Shown in pieces: positions 27,001 through 32,927 of a stretch of 39,999 nucleotides of DNA. The position numbers and the translations under genes are program-made. Origin of the DNA: Bacteroidaceae bacterium (GTDB taxonomy: Bacteria; Bacteroidota; Bacteroidia; Bacteroidales; Bacteroidaceae); the NCBI GenBank assembly GCA_017522915.1, contig JAFWXX010000045.1, positions 1-39,999 of the forward strand, read 5' to 3'. Under the pieces are notes generated by a model. It made no database searches, had not been told where the DNA came from, and worked only from the letters and a program-made list of their open reading frames with translations. How positions within the stretch are numbered: position 1 is the stretch's first letter; every line of letters begins with the position of its first letter.

Positions 27001-27617
27001 CGGAACTCCTGTATGCTGTCCCAGTCAACGAGCGGTGCAATCTCCTCCTGCTCGATAAGTTCTATTTTCTGTATCTCGTGTGATGTACGGAATCCGTCAA
27101 AGAAGTTCAGGAACGGGATGCGGCTCTTCAATGTAGAGAGGTGTGCTACAGCAGCAAGGTCCATGACCTCCTGTACCGAACCTTCGCAGAGCATTGCGAA
27201 ACCGGTCTGACGGCAAGCCATAACGTCCATGTGGTCGCCGAAGATACTCAGTGAGTTGCCGGCCAATGAACGTGCCGATACGTGGAAGACTGTAGGCAAT
27301 TTCTCACCTGCAATCTTGTACATGTTGGGAATCATCAGCAACAAGCCCTGCGATGCAGTAAAGGTGTTAGTCAATGCACCGGCCTGCAGTGAGCCGTGAA
27401 GTGCGCCTACAGCACCGCCTTCCGACTGCATTTCCTGTACCGATACAGTCTCGCCGAAGAGGTTCTTGCGGCCCTGTGCTGCCCATTCATCGACATATTC
27501 TGCCATTGTTGATGATGGTGTGATAGGGTAGATTGCTGCTACCTCGGAAAACATATAGGCAATGTGTGCCGCTGCCTGGTTTCCGTCACAAGTGATGAAT
27601 TTTTTTGCTTTTGTCAT
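24051..27617 (-). CDS. nifJ: Pyruvate:ferredoxin (flavodoxin) oxidoreductase
   Basis: A single-chain PFOR that oxidises pyruvate with CoA to acetyl-CoA and CO2 and reduces ferredoxin, central to anaerobic fermentation. Translation from MTKAKKF at 27617 gives 1188 residues, the usual length. An upstream in-frame ATG at 27704 adds 29 residues with no family similarity. Landmarks: YPITPSSTMAEYVDEWA (30-46), EKLPTVFHVSAR (105-116), two 4Fe-4S motifs CIQCNRCSFVCP (Cys693/696/699/703) and CLGCGNCADICPG (Cys748/751/754/758), the proximal-cluster CSGCGETP (Cys820/823) with Cys848, and the thiamine-diphosphate motif GGDGASYDIGYGGLDH (971-986) followed by YSNTGGQSSKATP. All catalytic features are present. 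A TACTTTTG -7 box at 27727 to 27720 gives a leader of about 100 nt containing a 14-bp palindrome. Confidence 0.97.
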   Translation of the reverse strand: MTKAKKFITCDGNQAAAHIAYMFSEVAAIYPITPSSTMAEYVDEWAAQGRKNLFGETVSVQEMQSEGGAVGALHGSLQAGALTNTFTASQGLLLMIPNMYKIAGEKLPTVFHVSARSLAGNSLSIFGDHMDVMACRQTGFAMLCEGSVQEVMDLAAVAHLSTLKSRIPFLNFFDGFRTSHEIQKIELIEQEEIAPLVDWDSIQEFRDRALSPSSPVVRGTAENPETFFTHKESENPFYNAVPDIVAEYMKEISAITGRKYAPFTYYGAEDADRVIIVMGSATEAVKEAIDYMTERGEKVGLVSVHLFRPFSVKYLAAVMPKTVKRIAVLDRTKEPGSNGEPLYLDVVEAFNSTPELQAINPIIVGGRFGLSSCDTTPAIIMGVYENLALPEPKNHFTFGIVDDVTFLSLPPKEEIAVVDGMFQAKFYGLGADGTVGANKNSVKIIGDNTKKHCQAYFSYDSKKSGGFTCSHLRFGDKPIRSTYLVNTPNFVACHVQAYLRMYDVTKGLQNGGTFLLNTVWEGDELVKNLPNNVKKYFADNNITVYYINATRIAQEIGLGNRTNTILQSAFFRITQVIPVDLAIEQMKKFIVKSYGKKGQDVVDKNYAAVDRGGEYRQLAIDPNWSKLPADVEEKRNEPEFITKIVRTINAQKGAQLPVSAFKGLEDGTWPVGTSAYEKRGVSTFVPRWNAENCIQCNRCSFVCPHAAIRPFVMDEKEAAGINADKIEMKAPLAMKGMQFRIQVSVLDCLGCGNCADICPGNPKLGGKALTMVPLEEERAEAANWEYCVKNVKSKQSLVDVKSNPKNSQFATPLFEFSGACSGCGETPYVKLLTQLFGERQVVANATGCSSIYTASVPSTPYTTNEKGEGPAWGNSLFEDFCEFGLGMKLAEKKMRARLERLLTEIQTYRSCPEDMKELAQKWIDNKENADITKEITPAIIKACEEFESDASEQILAIKQYLVKRSQWIIGGDGASYDIGYGGLDHVIASGEDVNILVLDTEVYSNTGGQSSKATPLGAIAKFAAAGKRIKKKDLGMIATTYGYVYVAQIAMGASYDQCLKAIREAEAYPGPSLVIAYAPCINHGIKRGMGKAQAEQAAAVECGYWHLWRYNPALEDEGKNPFTLDSKEPQWEKFQEFLQGEVRYASLAKQFPAEAHELFEAAEGMAKKRYASYQRMAKLDWSVAETEE

Positions 27618-27696
27618 AACGCATTTGAATTTATGATTTGTATTATCCGTTATATCGAACATCAGTCTGTGCCTTGCCTGCATCGTATGATAATGT

Positions 27697-27710
27697 TGAT
27701 GCAAGCATCA
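27697..27710. promoter_or_regulatory. Palindrome in the nifJ / GH10-like divergent promoter region
   Basis: TGATGC and GCATCA flank AA. The site lies just inside the predicted nifJ transcript, 80 nt before its ATG, and about 60 nt upstream of the TACATTTG box (27771-27778) of the divergent gene. It could be an operator or an mRNA hairpin. No regulator gene is adjacent. Confidence 0.35.
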
Positions 27711-27793
27711 CAAATCATACAAAAGTACAAAATATTTGGGAACACCTCTATAAAAAAGCACGAAAATGAGTACATTTGTAATTATTTTTATTT

Positions 27794-29455
27794 ATGAAAA
27801 AGAATCTCCATATACTGCTTCTTCTGCTCCTTTTCCTGCCGCTGCAACTGCCGGCCCAAACGGGTGCACCTCCCAAGTATGAGTACCGTGCCGTGTGGCT
27901 CACGACAGTCGAGAACCTCGACTGGCCGAAGACGATAGTAAAATCCCCTTCCGATATAACTGAACAGAAGAATGAGCTTATTGTTCTTCTCGATTCCCTT
28001 AAGGGCATGAATGTCAATACCGTCATGCTCCAGTCGCGTGTCCGTGGCGACCTCATCTACCCGTCAGCCATAGAACCCTTTTCTCATATCCTTACAGGTA
28101 TTCCGGGCAAGAATCCCGGCTACGACCCGCTTGCCTTTGCAATCGAAGAGTGTCACAAGCGCGGAATGCAGCTTCATGCATGGCTGGTCACCATGCCTTT
28201 GGGCAAGGACGACCTCATACGCCGTCAGGGCAAGCTCGCTCTTTCAAAAAGGAAGAAGTCACTCTGCACGCGATACAAGGGTGCCTGGTACATGGAACCA
28301 GGCAATCCTGCAACAATACCTTATCTTGTAGAGCTTGTCAGGGAACTCGTATCGAACTATGATGTTGACGGCGTGCATTTCGACTATATAAGATACCCCG
28401 ACCGCACCAACGGCTATCCCGATGCCGCCCTTCACCGCAAATACGGCAAGGGCCGCTCTCTTGCCAACTGGAGACGTGGCAACATAACCGCATTGGCATC
28501 TGCGCTCTACAAATGCGTAAAGGAAATCAAGCCCTGGGTGCGCGTGAGCTGCGCCCCGCTCGGCAAGTACAATAACCTAACCCGTTACAAGTCATTCGGC
28601 TGGGATGCCTACAATGCCGTTTTCCAGGATGCGCAGGCATGGCTGCGTGACGGAATAATGGATATGATTCTGCCGATGATATACTTCGACAAGAACCATT
28701 TCTATCCCTTTGTCCTCGACTGGCAAGAGAACTCCAACGGCCGTCACGTCATTCCGGGCATAGGAATATACCGTCTTATGCCGCAGTACGGCGGCTGGCC
28801 CCAGTTAGAGATTGAACGTCAGCTGAATACCTCCCGCAGTGCCGGTACTGCAGGAACGGCAATGTTCCGTGCCGAACAGCTGCTGGGCCTCGGCCATGCG
28901 GCATATACCAAAGTCTATTCCTCTCCTTCGCTCGTTCCGCCCATGTCATGGGCCGGGACAGCACCCCGGCAGCCGCAGGGGTTTAAGGCAGTGCGTGATG
29001 CCGAAGGCATTTCCCTTGCGTGGGATAGAGTAGAGGCCGAGAAAGGCTTCCCGGCTATAAAGTACAATGTGTATGTCGCTTTGGATACGGTTGTCGATAT
29101 TGACAGAATCTCTTCGCTTGCGGCATCCTCTATGGATTCTGTTTCTTACCGTTGGAACTGCATTACAGATGCTCCTGTAACGGTTGCCGTGACAGCAGTC
29201 AATGCCTACGGAATAGAGAGTGCCCCGGCCATAGCTTCGTTCCGTGTCGAGGATGTTCATGTAAAGGGAATCTCCCTGCCTGAGTTGCCCGGATGGGGCT
29301 ACAGGCTTGAAGTGTGTGACCTATTCGGTCGCAAGATATATTCAGGACGTTATGGCACGGATGTCGGTGTCGAAGGATTGCAAGGCGGCAACTACATGCT
29401 TAAGGTCTATGACCGTCACGGCGCAGTAGTGCTCTCAAGAACTTTCAAAAGGTGA
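27794..29455 (+). CDS. Secreted GH10-like (DUF187) hydrolase with C-terminal sorting-type domain
   Basis: An exported 553-residue protein with signal peptide (1-21, ending LPAQ). Residues about 28-345 form a DUF187/GHL10 TIM barrel: YRAVWLTTVENLDWP (31-45), NVNTVMLQSRVRGDLIYPS (74-91), MQLHAWLVTMP, the signature DGVHFDYIRYPD (192-203) and ILPMIYFDK. A fibronectin-type beta domain follows (about 392-485). The last 60 residues have the pattern of a type-A T9SS sorting domain (VCDLFGRKIYSG ... GLQGGNYMLKVYD ... RTFKR). Family members act on peptidoglycan or glycans, but few are characterised, so the substrate is not claimed. A TACATTTG box at 27771-27778 lies close to the start codon. The gene has its own terminator at 29460-29500. 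Confidence 0.88.
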   Translation: MKKNLHILLLLLLFLPLQLPAQTGAPPKYEYRAVWLTTVENLDWPKTIVKSPSDITEQKNELIVLLDSLKGMNVNTVMLQSRVRGDLIYPSAIEPFSHILTGIPGKNPGYDPLAFAIEECHKRGMQLHAWLVTMPLGKDDLIRRQGKLALSKRKKSLCTRYKGAWYMEPGNPATIPYLVELVRELVSNYDVDGVHFDYIRYPDRTNGYPDAALHRKYGKGRSLANWRRGNITALASALYKCVKEIKPWVRVSCAPLGKYNNLTRYKSFGWDAYNAVFQDAQAWLRDGIMDMILPMIYFDKNHFYPFVLDWQENSNGRHVIPGIGIYRLMPQYGGWPQLEIERQLNTSRSAGTAGTAMFRAEQLLGLGHAAYTKVYSSPSLVPPMSWAGTAPRQPQGFKAVRDAEGISLAWDRVEAEKGFPAIKYNVYVALDTVVDIDRISSLAASSMDSVSYRWNCITDAPVTVAVTAVNAYGIESAPAIASFRVEDVHVKGISLPELPGWGYRLEVCDLFGRKIYSGRYGTDVGVEGLQGGNYMLKVYDRHGAVVLSRTFKR

Positions 29456-29459
29456 TTAA

Positions 29460-29500
29460 GCAGGCCGGTGAGCGCGTAGAACGCGCAGTCGGTAATCTGC
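29460..29500 (+). terminator. Terminator of the GH10-like gene
   Basis: A compound stem: GCAG with CTGC outside, CCG with CGG in the middle, and GCGCGT with ACGCGC inside around AGA. It is followed by AGTTTTAATTGTTTCTTTTT. It starts 5 nt past the stop codon. Confidence 0.55.
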
Positions 29501-29551
29501 AGTTTTAATTGTTTCTTTTTGAAGAGCGTTGCGACGAAAGCCTCAGGTTTA

Positions 29552-29629
29552 GATAATGCTGGTAGTAAATGGTCACGCGAAGCACAGACGAAGTTTGTGC
29601 CGCGTGGGTTACGACAAGGCAGCATTATC
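29552..29629 (+). repeat. Structured hairpin element B
   Basis: A 78-nt nested hairpin. The outer stem is GATAATGCTG (29552-29561) with CAGCATTATC (29620-29629), perfect. The left linker ends AGTAAATGGT, the middle stem is CACGCG (29574-29579) with CGCGTG (29601-29606), the bulge is AA, and the inner hairpin is GCACAGAC-GAA-GTTTGTGC (29582-29600) with one G-T wobble. The right linker is GGTTACGACAAGG. Segment lengths (10, 12, 6, 2, inner, 6, 13, 10) equal those of element A, although the stems have different sequences. Confidence 0.85.
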
Positions 29630-29716
29630 AATGAATCTCAAAATATTGCAAAATAAGAGATTTCTCACATCTGTTCGAAATGACAGATACGCGATCGTCT
29701 TTGCTCTTTCCACTTT

Positions 29717-30225
29717 GACACCCTTTGCTGTTCGCAACCCACGCGGTGCAACTTGCAGCTGCACTACGCGCGACCTATTGCTGCAAAGGCTATCGAAGCT
29801 TCCAGCTTTCATCTTTCATCTTTCATCTTTTCTCTTTGACACCCTCGTCTAATCGCAACCCGCAGGGCGTGACCTTGCCACGCTACCTGCGACCCATTGC
29901 TGCCAAGGCTATCGAAGCTTTCAGCTTTCATCTTTGACAACCTTTGCTGTTCGCAACCCACGCGGTGCAACTTGCAGCTGCACTACGCGCGACCTGTTGC
30001 TGCAAAGGCTGTCGAAGCTTTCAGCTTTCATCTTTGACAACCTTTGCTGTTCGCAACCCACGCGGTGCAACTTGCAGCTGCACTACGCGCGACCCATTGC
30101 TGCAAAGGCTATCGAAGCTTCGCTTTCATCTTTCATCTTTTCTCTTTGACACCCTTTGCTGTTCGCAACCCACGCGGTGCAACTTGCAGCTGCACTACGC
30201 GCGACCTATTACTGCAAAGGCTATC
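29717..30225 (-). repeat. Tandem array of five structured hairpin elements (C1-C5)
   Basis: Copies at 29717-29794, 29838-29913, 29936-30013, 30036-30113 and 30148-30225, all with the element sense on the minus strand. C3 and C4 are exactly 100 bp apart. Each has an outer stem of about 12 bp (CCTTTGC with GCAAAGG at its core), a left linker AGCAATAGGT, a 6-bp middle stem, TA bulge, inner hairpin, and right linker GGTTGCGAACA. C1, C3, C4 and C5 share stems CGCGCG/CGCGTG and inner GTGCAGCT-GCA-AGTTGCAC. C2 instead has CGCAGG/CCTGCG and GCGTGGC/GTCACGC, the stems of element A. Copies are joined by TTTCATCTTT-type spacers and share the flank AAGCTTCGAYAG with element A. They lie downstream of, and in the same sense as, the MCE gene. 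Confidence 0.9.
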
Positions 30226-30282
30226 GAAGCTTCGCTTTCCACTTTCATCTTTCATCTTTCATCTTTTCTCTGTTCTCTCTCT

Positions 30283-31185
30283 TCACTTCTCTTTTCTGCC
30301 GAAGATTGAGAAATGCACATATCTCTTCGGGTGCTCCTTCAGGTCTTCGAGGAGTTCTGTGGCCGCAGCACATGTACTGTTCAGGTTGTTGTACAGGGTG
30401 CTGTCCTTCAGCAGCATTCCGGCAGTTCCTTCTCCGTTGCTGAGAGCCTCGGTAATCTGCTTGAGGTTTGTCGCGCTCTCTTCAAGTGTCGCGAACATTC
30501 TCTTGTAATCGACCTCGCTGAGCTGTGACGAAACAGCAAGCATATTATCCTCTATCTTGATAAGTTTCTCTGTAGCTTCAGGAATCTCGTTCTTCAGCAG
30601 CGAGTTCAGCATGGCGGTTGTCTTGCCTAACTCTTGTGTAAGCTGTTCCACGTTGTTTACCGACCTGTTTATCGACGGGTTGCCCAGGATATTGTTCAGC
30701 GATACCAGTATTGAATCCACTTTCGGTATCATGGCATTTATCTGCGGCAGCATGTTGCCGGCCTCCTGCATCGCACCGCCGTTCAGGTAGCCGTTTATGG
30801 TATCTCCGGGAGCCACGAACTTGTTGCCCTTTCCCAGTCGCAGGCTTATTGTGCTGCTTCCCAGCATCTTGTTGTTCACCTCGGCATAGCTGCCTTGCGG
30901 AATATTCAGTCTCTTGTCAACGTTGATTTCAACGAATACGCCGTCGGTGCTGTTGAAGTCGTATATGATATTGCTCACATTTCCCACCTTGTAGCCGTTG
31001 AGGTAGATAGGGCTTGTGTTTACAATCTCGCCGATGTTGTCGAACTTTACATAGAATTTCTTTCCCTCCTTGAGCACATTCACACCCTTGAAGAAGTTTA
31101 TCAGCAAGTATATGATGAGCAGTGCCAGAATACCCAACAATCCTACCCAAAGTTCTCTTGTAAAAGTCTTTTTCTTATCCATCAT
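30283..31185 (-). CDS. MCE/MlaD family protein (300 aa)
   Basis: A membrane-anchored periplasmic protein of the MCE family, which binds lipid for transport between the membranes. One transmembrane helix (about 13-31, LWVGLLGILALLIIYLLINF) is followed by the MCE domain (about 38-118) with KKFYVKFDNIGEIVNTSPIYLNGYKVG and GSYAEVNNKMLGSSTISLRLGKG, then a long helical region (about 150-275) that would form the family's coiled-coil needle. No partner ABC ATPase or permease (MlaE/MlaF) is in this window, so the transporter may be encoded elsewhere. The ATG overlaps the amidase stop (sequence ATGATG, with TGA inside), so translation is coupled. Either of the two Met codons could be the start. Confidence 0.92.
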   Translation of the reverse strand: MMDKKKTFTRELWVGLLGILALLIIYLLINFFKGVNVLKEGKKFYVKFDNIGEIVNTSPIYLNGYKVGNVSNIIYDFNSTDGVFVEINVDKRLNIPQGSYAEVNNKMLGSSTISLRLGKGNKFVAPGDTINGYLNGGAMQEAGNMLPQINAMIPKVDSILVSLNNILGNPSINRSVNNVEQLTQELGKTTAMLNSLLKNEIPEATEKLIKIEDNMLAVSSQLSEVDYKRMFATLEESATNLKQITEALSNGEGTAGMLLKDSTLYNNLNSTCAAATELLEDLKEHPKRYVHFSIFGRKEK

Positions 31186-32339
31186 TTAGAGTTTTTGAAA
31201 ATCCTTATGGCCTCCTGTGTGTCCATTCTCTTGCCGTTCATGAATGCAACGATGAACGCCTCCTTGAACTTGCTCGAAATCTCTTTTCTCTTCTTTAGAA
31301 TGAGATTGTAGTCCTCGCTCTCGCCATAGGTATATTTATATGTTCCTTTTTCTACATAATAGCTTGCCTTCACGCCTTTCAGCCTCTTGTCCTTGTTGCT
31401 CAGTTTCTTGCCCGATGTCAGAATCTGAACCTTGAACAAAGGCTTTCCGCTCTCTTTTGAGGCAACCTGTTTGCTCTTTGCCGGCTGCTTTGGCTCTGCC
31501 GGCTGCTCAACGCTCTCAACACTCTCGCCGGCCTCAATGTTCTTCGGCTTGCTTCCGTTTCCTTTATGATATGTCAGGTAGAAGTTAGAGAATCCCTCAA
31601 AAATGCCCTTCGCGAGTCTTCTCTGTCCCTCTTTCGAAGCTATTACATTCTCGTCTGCGCTGTTTGTGATGAATCCCAACTCCACAAGAATACTGGGCAT
31701 TACTGTTCTGTGCAAGACAAGGAAACCGGCCGACGAAACACCTCTGTTCTTCAGTTTTCCATGCTTTACCATGCCTTTCTGGACCATCTGTGCCAAGTCG
31801 GCACTCAGTTCCATGTCATGGCTTCTTATAAGCTCGAATATTATGTAGCTCTCGCTTGAACGGGGGTCGAATCCCTTGTAGAGCTCCTCGAAATTTTCCT
31901 CCGATAGGATAACCTCATTCTCATACATTGCGGCAGCCTTCGCTTCGGCACTGCTTCCTGCTCCAAGGGTAAAGGTCTCGCATCCGTTCGCGCTTCTCGA
32001 CTTGCTTGCGTTTGAATGTATCGAGATGAAAAGGTCGGCATTGGCATCGTTTGCTATGCTTGCGCGTTTTACCAATGGAATCTTCACATCTTTTGTACGT
32101 GTGAAAATCACCTTCACTTCGGGGTAGCTCTCCTTTATCATGTCGGCAAGCAGCCTCGAAACACTCATGTTTATATCCTTCTCCTTCGATTTCCGTCCCA
32201 ATGCTCCTGGGTCAACACCGCCATGACCGGGGTCAATCACCACGGTAAATCCCTTTTTCTGTGCCATAGCAACAGGGAATGCCGCTGTCAACATCAGCAG
32301 CACGACCGCAATTCTCATAAGCATTAGCCTGCAACTCAT
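31182..32339 (-). CDS. N-acetylmuramoyl-L-alanine amidase with SPOR-like C-terminus
   Basis: A zinc amidase that cuts the bond between N-acetylmuramic acid and the stem peptide, used in cell separation. The start at 32339 gives 385 residues with a signal peptide (ending VAMAQ). The open frame extends to 32387, but that ATG overlaps the predicted -7 promoter box (32385-32392), so the inner start is preferred. The Amidase_3 domain (about 30-270) shows VVIDPGHGGVDPGALG (zinc His), IFTRTKDVKIPL, SIHSNAS (zinc His) and ILVELGFITNSADE (catalytic Glu). After a Lys/Ser-rich linker, a SPOR-like domain (about 300-380) contains FKVQILTSGKKL, YKYTYGES and EAFIVAFMNGKR. It forms an operon with the MCE gene, linking septal peptidoglycan hydrolysis with lipid transport. 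Confidence 0.93.
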   Translation of the reverse strand: MSCRLMLMRIAVVLLMLTAAFPVAMAQKKGFTVVIDPGHGGVDPGALGRKSKEKDINMSVSRLLADMIKESYPEVKVIFTRTKDVKIPLVKRASIANDANADLFISIHSNASKSRSANGCETFTLGAGSSAEAKAAAMYENEVILSEENFEELYKGFDPRSSESYIIFELIRSHDMELSADLAQMVQKGMVKHGKLKNRGVSSAGFLVLHRTVMPSILVELGFITNSADENVIASKEGQRRLAKGIFEGFSNFYLTYHKGNGSKPKNIEAGESVESVEQPAEPKQPAKSKQVASKESGKPLFKVQILTSGKKLSNKDKRLKGVKASYYVEKGTYKYTYGESEDYNLILKKRKEISSKFKEAFIVAFMNGKRMDTQEAIRIFKNSK

Positions 32340-32384
32340 ATCTGTAATCCGTGTTCTTCCTTGTTTTTTAGGAGCATATTTCTG

Positions 32385-32415
32385 CAAAATTAGTTTATTT
32401 TATAGTAAATGCAAA
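32385..32415 (-). promoter_or_regulatory. Predicted promoter of the amidase-MCE operon
   Basis: The minus strand has TTTG at 32415-32412, a 19-nt spacer and TAATTTTG at 32392-32385, matching the Bacteroidota pattern TTTG/TAnnTTTG. Transcription would begin near 32378, about 40 nt before the preferred ATG at 32339. This excludes the longer reading frame starting at 32387. Confidence 0.6.
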
Positions 32416-32534
32416 GTGCTATGCCCTAAATTGATTTCTCTCTGTTCCGAAAAAGACAAAAAATGCGTTGTTTTGTGCTAACCGGTTTCTTGATTCTTCT
32501 GCATCAATCCGTTCATTTTATAATCTCATGCTTA

Positions 32535-32565
32535 TTGCATAATCCGCAGTTTGTGCGTATATTTG
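32535..32565 (+). promoter_or_regulatory. Candidate malQ promoter ahead of the tandem repeats
   Basis: TTG at 32535-32537, a 20-nt spacer and TATATTTG at 32558-32565 match the Bacteroidota promoter. If used, the malQ mRNA would carry all four hairpin repeats in a leader of about 350 nt. Each later repeat carries the near-match TATATTCG, so the promoter itself may have been copied and weakened. Confidence 0.4.
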
Positions 32566-32900
32566 CCTTACGGCGCATATACTGCCTGCACTCGCTGTAA
32601 AAAATTGAAGTAAACTTCATATTTCTTGCTCGTTTGTGTGTATATTCGCCTTACGGCGCATATACTGCCAGCACTCGCTGTAAAAAATTGAAGTAAACTT
32701 CATATTTCTTGCTCGTTTGTGTGTATATTCGCCTTACGGCGCATATACTGCCTGCACTCGCTGTAAAAAATATTGAAGTAAACTTCATATTTCTTGCTCG
32801 TTTGTGTGTATATTCGCCTTACGGCGCATATACTGCCTGCACTCGCTGTAAAAAATATTGAAGTAAACTTCATATTTCTTGCTCGTTTGTGTGTATATTC
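32565..32900 (+). repeat. Four tandem 83-85 bp repeats before malQ
   Basis: Units start at 32565, 32648, 32731 and 32816, with a truncated fifth at 32901. The first two are 83 bp and the last two 85 bp, differing by an inserted TA after the A run. Each unit has a hairpin CGCC-TTAC-GGCG whose stem extends to TATATT and CATATA (one mismatch), the palindrome TGAAGT-AA-ACTTCA, and a possible alternative pairing of TTACGGCG with CGCTGTAA. Between units there is almost no sequence change, so the amplification looks recent. Confidence 0.9.
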
Positions 32901-32927
32901 GCAAGGTTTATGCAAAAACACGTAAAA

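Larger units (their letters stand above)
29456..30282. other. 827-bp convergent intergenic region filled by hairpin repeats
   Basis: Between the 3' ends of the GH10-like gene and the MCE gene there is no intact gene. The region holds the GH10 terminator (29460-29500), element B (29552-29629), about 85 bp of unassigned sequence, the five-copy tandem array of hairpin elements (29717-30225), and a closing pyrimidine tract (30226-30290). Open frames of 70-154 codons on the plus strand here only reflect the repeat units and change frame from copy to copy. Confidence 0.8.
32340..32927. other. Divergent intergenic region upstream of amidase and malQ
   Basis: This 588-bp gap holds the amidase promoter (32385-32415), about 140 bp of AT-rich unassigned sequence, a candidate malQ promoter (32535-32565), and four tandem 83-85 bp repeats (32565-32900) that run to within 25 nt of the malQ start. 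A 73-codon minus-strand frame inside the repeats is not credible, because the repeat length is not a multiple of three. Confidence 0.8.

Noticed and set aside
27618-27704. Longer nifJ start at 27704
   Set aside because: The extra 29 residues (MHQHYHTMQ...) do not resemble PFOR N-termini, which begin a few residues before the TCDGNQAAAH segment.
29717-30225. CRISPR array
   Set aside because: The repeating part is a 76-78 nt nested hairpin, the spacers are similar pyrimidine tracts and not unique sequences, and there are no cas genes.
29725-30508. Several 70-154 codon plus-strand frames over the hairpin array
   Set aside because: They consist of the translated repeat unit, and the spacing between copies varies, so frames are not kept.
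32340-32387. Longer amidase start at 32387
   Set aside because: It places 16 charged residues before the signal peptide and overlaps the -7 box of a well-matched promoter.
32700-32921. 73-codon frame in the tandem repeats before malQ
   Set aside because: Repeat units of 83 and 85 bp shift the frame between copies, so the protein would not be maintained.
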